The notes under the pieces were generated by a model. The model saw only the letters and a program-made list of their open reading frames with translations, searched no databases and was not told the DNA's origin. From Macrolepiota albuminosa (taxonomy: Eukaryota > Basidiomycota > Agaricomycetes > Agaricales > Agaricaceae), in assembly GCA_027475525.1 (NCBI GenBank), contig JAMWFC010000046.1:62001-126000 (forward strand): a stretch of 64,000 nucleotides of DNA, in the 5' to 3' direction. Positions within the stretch are counted from its first letter, which is position 1; every line of letters begins with the position of its first letter. Position numbers and translations under genes: made by a program. Of this stretch, positions 63,358 to 64,000 are shown in pieces.

Positions 63358-64000
63358 AAAAATGTGAAAAGGTAAACTGTTATGCCATTTCCAATGTATC
63401 AATTTCCGATAGAAAAAAGTCTTCAGACAGAGGAAATTTGCCGGTTTCTATTGTAAAACCTAGCTACGAAACAGGCAACAGTTTTCTTTGCCCTTTTTTT
63501 TGATAAGAAACAAATTACAGCCTCAGTAGTGAAGTACTAATGTAATTATTAGCTGCACCGATACAAATGATTAATAAAGGGTCTTCTACTATTATTATGA
63601 AACCGTTCCACTAAAGACGTTTAATCTATAAGAGCTTTACTGACAATAGAGCAAAGACGACATACCATTCAATGTTCCTCATGAGAATTGCGCCTAAGGC
63701 TCCAATGACGGTGGACACCGAACACCGCATAAACCCAGCAGCGTGTATTTAGTCTTGACGTCCAGCTACGGGTATAGAATATATATATAGATATTCTACT
63801 AACTACAATAAAAATAACTAGAAACAGAACGTTTAGTATGAGTGTTTTGATATGCATAAAGCAAACATACCTCTAGTCGAGCATGAAAATATTGGCCTTT
63901 ATGCCCAGATCTACTTGATGAGGTATTGTTACGTTGCAGCACTGCGCATAACATTAAGCAAGTTCAATCGTCAAGAACACTCCATGTACCAAATCCTTTC
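62640..64000. other. Non-coding interval with A-rich microsatellites
   Basis: After the gene a tgtagatagtgtactatata-type repeat occurs about three times (62715-62785). A long (AAAAAAAT)n and (ATA)n tract lies at 63268-63360. No convincing gene. Confidence 0.5.

Noticed and set aside
1..64000. tRNA and rRNA genes
   Set aside because: I scanned by eye for T-arm-like GGTTCGAATC patterns and conserved rRNA blocks and saw none that fold convincingly; a covariance-model search would be decisive.

Overview
This window reads as a transposon-rich stretch of a filamentous fungal genome, most likely an Agaricomycete (mushroom-forming basidiomycete). The evidence is: short introns of about 45-75 nt with GT..AG ends and CTAAC/CTGAC branch points; Zn2Cys6 clusters; chromodomain Ty3/gypsy, Copia, Tad/I-like LINE, Helitron and CACTA-type elements; and multicopy JmjC-like and PIF1-helicase genes of the kind expanded in Agaricomycetes. 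There are no operons, ribosome sites or CRISPR. I cannot name the species. Homology statements come from recognition of motifs, not from a search.

Layout. 1-5097: 3' half of a chromodomain Ty3/gypsy element (pol end, an antisense accessory gene, polypurine tract, 3' LTR). 5098-11011: AT-rich island with decayed genes, a JmjC-like gene and a C2H2-finger gene. 11012 to about 17500: a LINE with long ORF2 and ORF1 on the minus strand. About 17480-27404: a second Ty3/gypsy family on the minus strand, again with an antisense accessory gene beyond pol, plus PBS and 5' LTR. 27944-28750: RecQ-helicase relic. 28842-31340: gypsy gag relic. 31350-38305: Copia relic interrupted by a deleted Helitron, itself interrupted by a solo LTR. 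38320-39762: a second Helitron fragment (DUF6570-type N-terminus). 41188-42683: a disordered-protein gene split by a CACTA-like MITE. 43186-44320: an intact six-exon gene with three Zn2Cys6 clusters. 44.7-48.3 kb: unidentified small spliced genes. 48862-49808 and 56172-57120: solo LTRs of the second gypsy family. 50757-55293: a PIF1-like helicase fused to a predicted cysteine protease, next to a spliced JmjC-like gene. 57.1-60.5 kb: mostly non-coding with simple repeats. 60515-62639: a free-standing paralogue of the first gypsy element's antisense gene. 62640-64000: nothing recognisable.

The most interesting theme is the antisense accessory genes. Two unrelated gypsy families each carry, between pol and the 3' end and on the opposite strand, an intron-containing gene encoding a double CX2C (Zn2Cys6-like) cluster plus charged or coiled-coil regions. 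For the first family a paralogue sits outside any visible LTR element at 60.5 kb with all three introns at identical positions and phases. Both element copies are broken by short tandem duplications, and the free-standing copy by a lost splice donor and a stop. Each gypsy family also looks saturated with its own short CpG-containing words, which suggests (inference only) a self-recognising DNA-binding accessory factor. Many inactivating changes here look like C:G to T:A transitions, so a RIP-like or deamination process should be tested.
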